NCBI GenBank assembly: GCA_016212515.1
Contig: JACRFZ010000029.1
Coordinates: 62,001-126,000, forward strand
DNA from: Candidatus Melainabacteria bacterium
Lineage (GTDB): Bacteria; Cyanobacteriota; Vampirovibrionia; Obscuribacterales; Obscuribacteraceae
Length of the DNA stretch: 64,000 bases
Reading direction: 5' to 3'
Both the position numbers and the translations under genes were made by a program. Within the stretch, counting starts at the first letter, position 1, and every line of letters begins with the position of its first letter. The notes beneath the pieces were generated by a model that worked only from the letters and a program-made list of their open reading frames with translations, was not told where the DNA came from and searched no databases. This document shows, in pieces, positions 63,419 through 64,000 of the stretch.

Positions 63419-64000
63419 ATGGTACACGAGCCCGAATCGGAGCTTCCTGTGGCTGAAGCCAAGCTTCGTGTCTTGGAAGCAAAACGTCCTGCTGTGGAAG
63501 CCAAACCTCCTGCTGTAGAAGCCAAACCTCCTGCTGTGGAAGCCAAACCTCCTGCTGTGGAAGCCAAACCTCCCGCTGCGGAAGCCAATCCTCCTGCTAA
63601 GGAAGCCAAGCCTCCTGCTGTGGAGGCCAAGCCTCCTGTGATTGAAGCGAAACCTCCTAGTGTTGAAGCCAAGCCTCCTGTGATTGAAGCGAAACCTCCT
63701 GCTGTGGAGGCCAAGCCTCCTGTGATTGAAGCGAAACCTCCTGCGGTTGAAGCCAAGCCTCCTGTGATTGAAGCGAAACCTCCTGCGGTTGAAGCCAAGC
63801 CTCCTAAGGTCGAAGCCAAGCCTCCGGTGCCTGAAGCCAAGCCTCCTAAGGTCGAAGCCAAGCCTCCGGTGCCTGAAGCCAAGCCTCCGGTGCCTGAAAC
63901 CGAACCTCCTATTGTTGAAGCCAAGGAGGCTCTCGCTCAAAGGACTGTCTTCATGCTTGCTGAAGATTCCGATGGCAAGCCTGCCGCCAAGCTTGCCGAA
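63419..64000 (+). CDS. Proline-rich (PxxEAK)n repeat protein, cut by right edge
   Basis: 194 codons are open to the window edge from ATG 63419, preceded by AGGGA. The head is MVHEPESELPVAEAKLRVLE, then about 24 six-residue units of PAVEAKP, PVIEAKP, PKVEAKP and similar, ending in non-repetitive EALAQRTVFMLAEDSDGKPA. Alternating Pro and Glu/Lys gives a stiff rod like the spacers of TonB or surface proteins. Long open frames on the opposite strand are shadows of the 18-bp period. The function depends on the part beyond the window. Confidence 0.78.
   Translation, partial: MVHEPESELPVAEAKLRVLEAKRPAVEAKPPAVEAKPPAVEAKPPAVEAKPPAAEANPPAKEAKPPAVEAKPPVIEAKPPSVEAKPPVIEAKPPAVEAKPPVIEAKPPAVEAKPPVIEAKPPAVEAKPPKVEAKPPVPEAKPPKVEAKPPVPEAKPPVPETEPPIVEAKEALAQRTVFMLAEDSDGKPAAKLAE
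63484..63900 (+). repeat. 18-bp tandem repeats encoding PxxEAK units
   Basis: About 23 units of 18 bases, with higher-order pairs (a PVIEAKP unit alternating with PAVEAKP between 63630 and 63800, then PKVEAKP with PVPEAKP). The higher-order period of 36 bases shows recent duplication. Confidence 0.92.

Noticed and set aside
63350-63940. Two minus-strand frames giving Gly/Ala/Ser- or Arg/Phe-rich repeats
   Set aside because: They are by-products of the 18-bp period; the plus strand has the ribosome site and non-repetitive ends.

Overview
The window reads as an ordinary bacterial chromosome with an accessory tail. By eye the GC content is about half. Genes are densely packed on both strands, there are no tRNA or rRNA genes, and GTG and TTG starts are common. 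Several features together suggest a Gram-negative-type, cyanobacteria-related heterotroph such as an Obscuribacterales-like 'Melainabacterium': many exported TPR proteins, transmembrane Ser/Thr kinases with leucine-rich outer domains, a PATAN/DUF4388 protein with a degenerate GGDEF tail, a very large RHS/YD-repeat protein, and a UMF1-type transporter. This placement is inference from gene content; no marker gene fixes it.

Layout. 0-13 kb: the 3' part of the window-edge gene for 3-hydroxyanthranilate dioxygenase is cut off; then an exported TPR protein faces a TPR/PATAN/GGDEF-like hub protein, followed by a PPC/DUF296 protein, a RecQ helicase, small unknowns, two more TPR proteins and an orphan OmpR-type regulator with an unusual tandem repeat upstream. 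13-23 kb: a large putative peptidoglycan hydrolase, an EF-hand-like protein, two tiny SAF-domain (CpaB-like) membrane proteins and, divergently, TadE/TadG-like proteins, which form a minimal pilus-like locus without an ATPase. 23-28.4 kb: a metal module (RcnR-like sensor, divergent G3E/CobW GTPase, WD40 protein) and the full preQ0/preQ1 set queF-queC-queD-queE. 28.4-37 kb: hydrolase, a TPR gene remnant, a secreted Cys-rich copper-storage-like protein, RlpA, a stress cluster (CsbD, glycine-zipper stress protein, ferritin-like), a SelW-like protein and a HAD phosphatase. 36-41 kb: xdhA-xdhB-xdhC for xanthine dehydrogenase. 41-49.5 kb: two paralogous receptor-like Ser/Thr kinases with outer LRR domains, a transporter, and a pair of exported proteins.

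49.5-64 kb is the accessory part: long gene-poor stretches with palindromes and hairpins, a 5.8-kb RHS protein with a variable nuclease-like C-terminal tip, a convergent small acidic protein that may be its immunity partner, an orphan 40-residue YD-repeat mini-gene, a four-TM protein, a serine recombinase with a resolution-site-like dyad, a DUF2625 protein, an exported VirB10-like protein, and a proline-rich (PxxEAK)n repeat protein running off the right edge.

The most novel-looking parts are the RHS locus with its mini-gene and candidate partner, the tandem receptor-like kinases, the RcnR/CobW/WD40 module with a visible operator, and the miniature SAF/Tad locus. No gene function was tested by search; calls rest on motifs read directly from the sequence.
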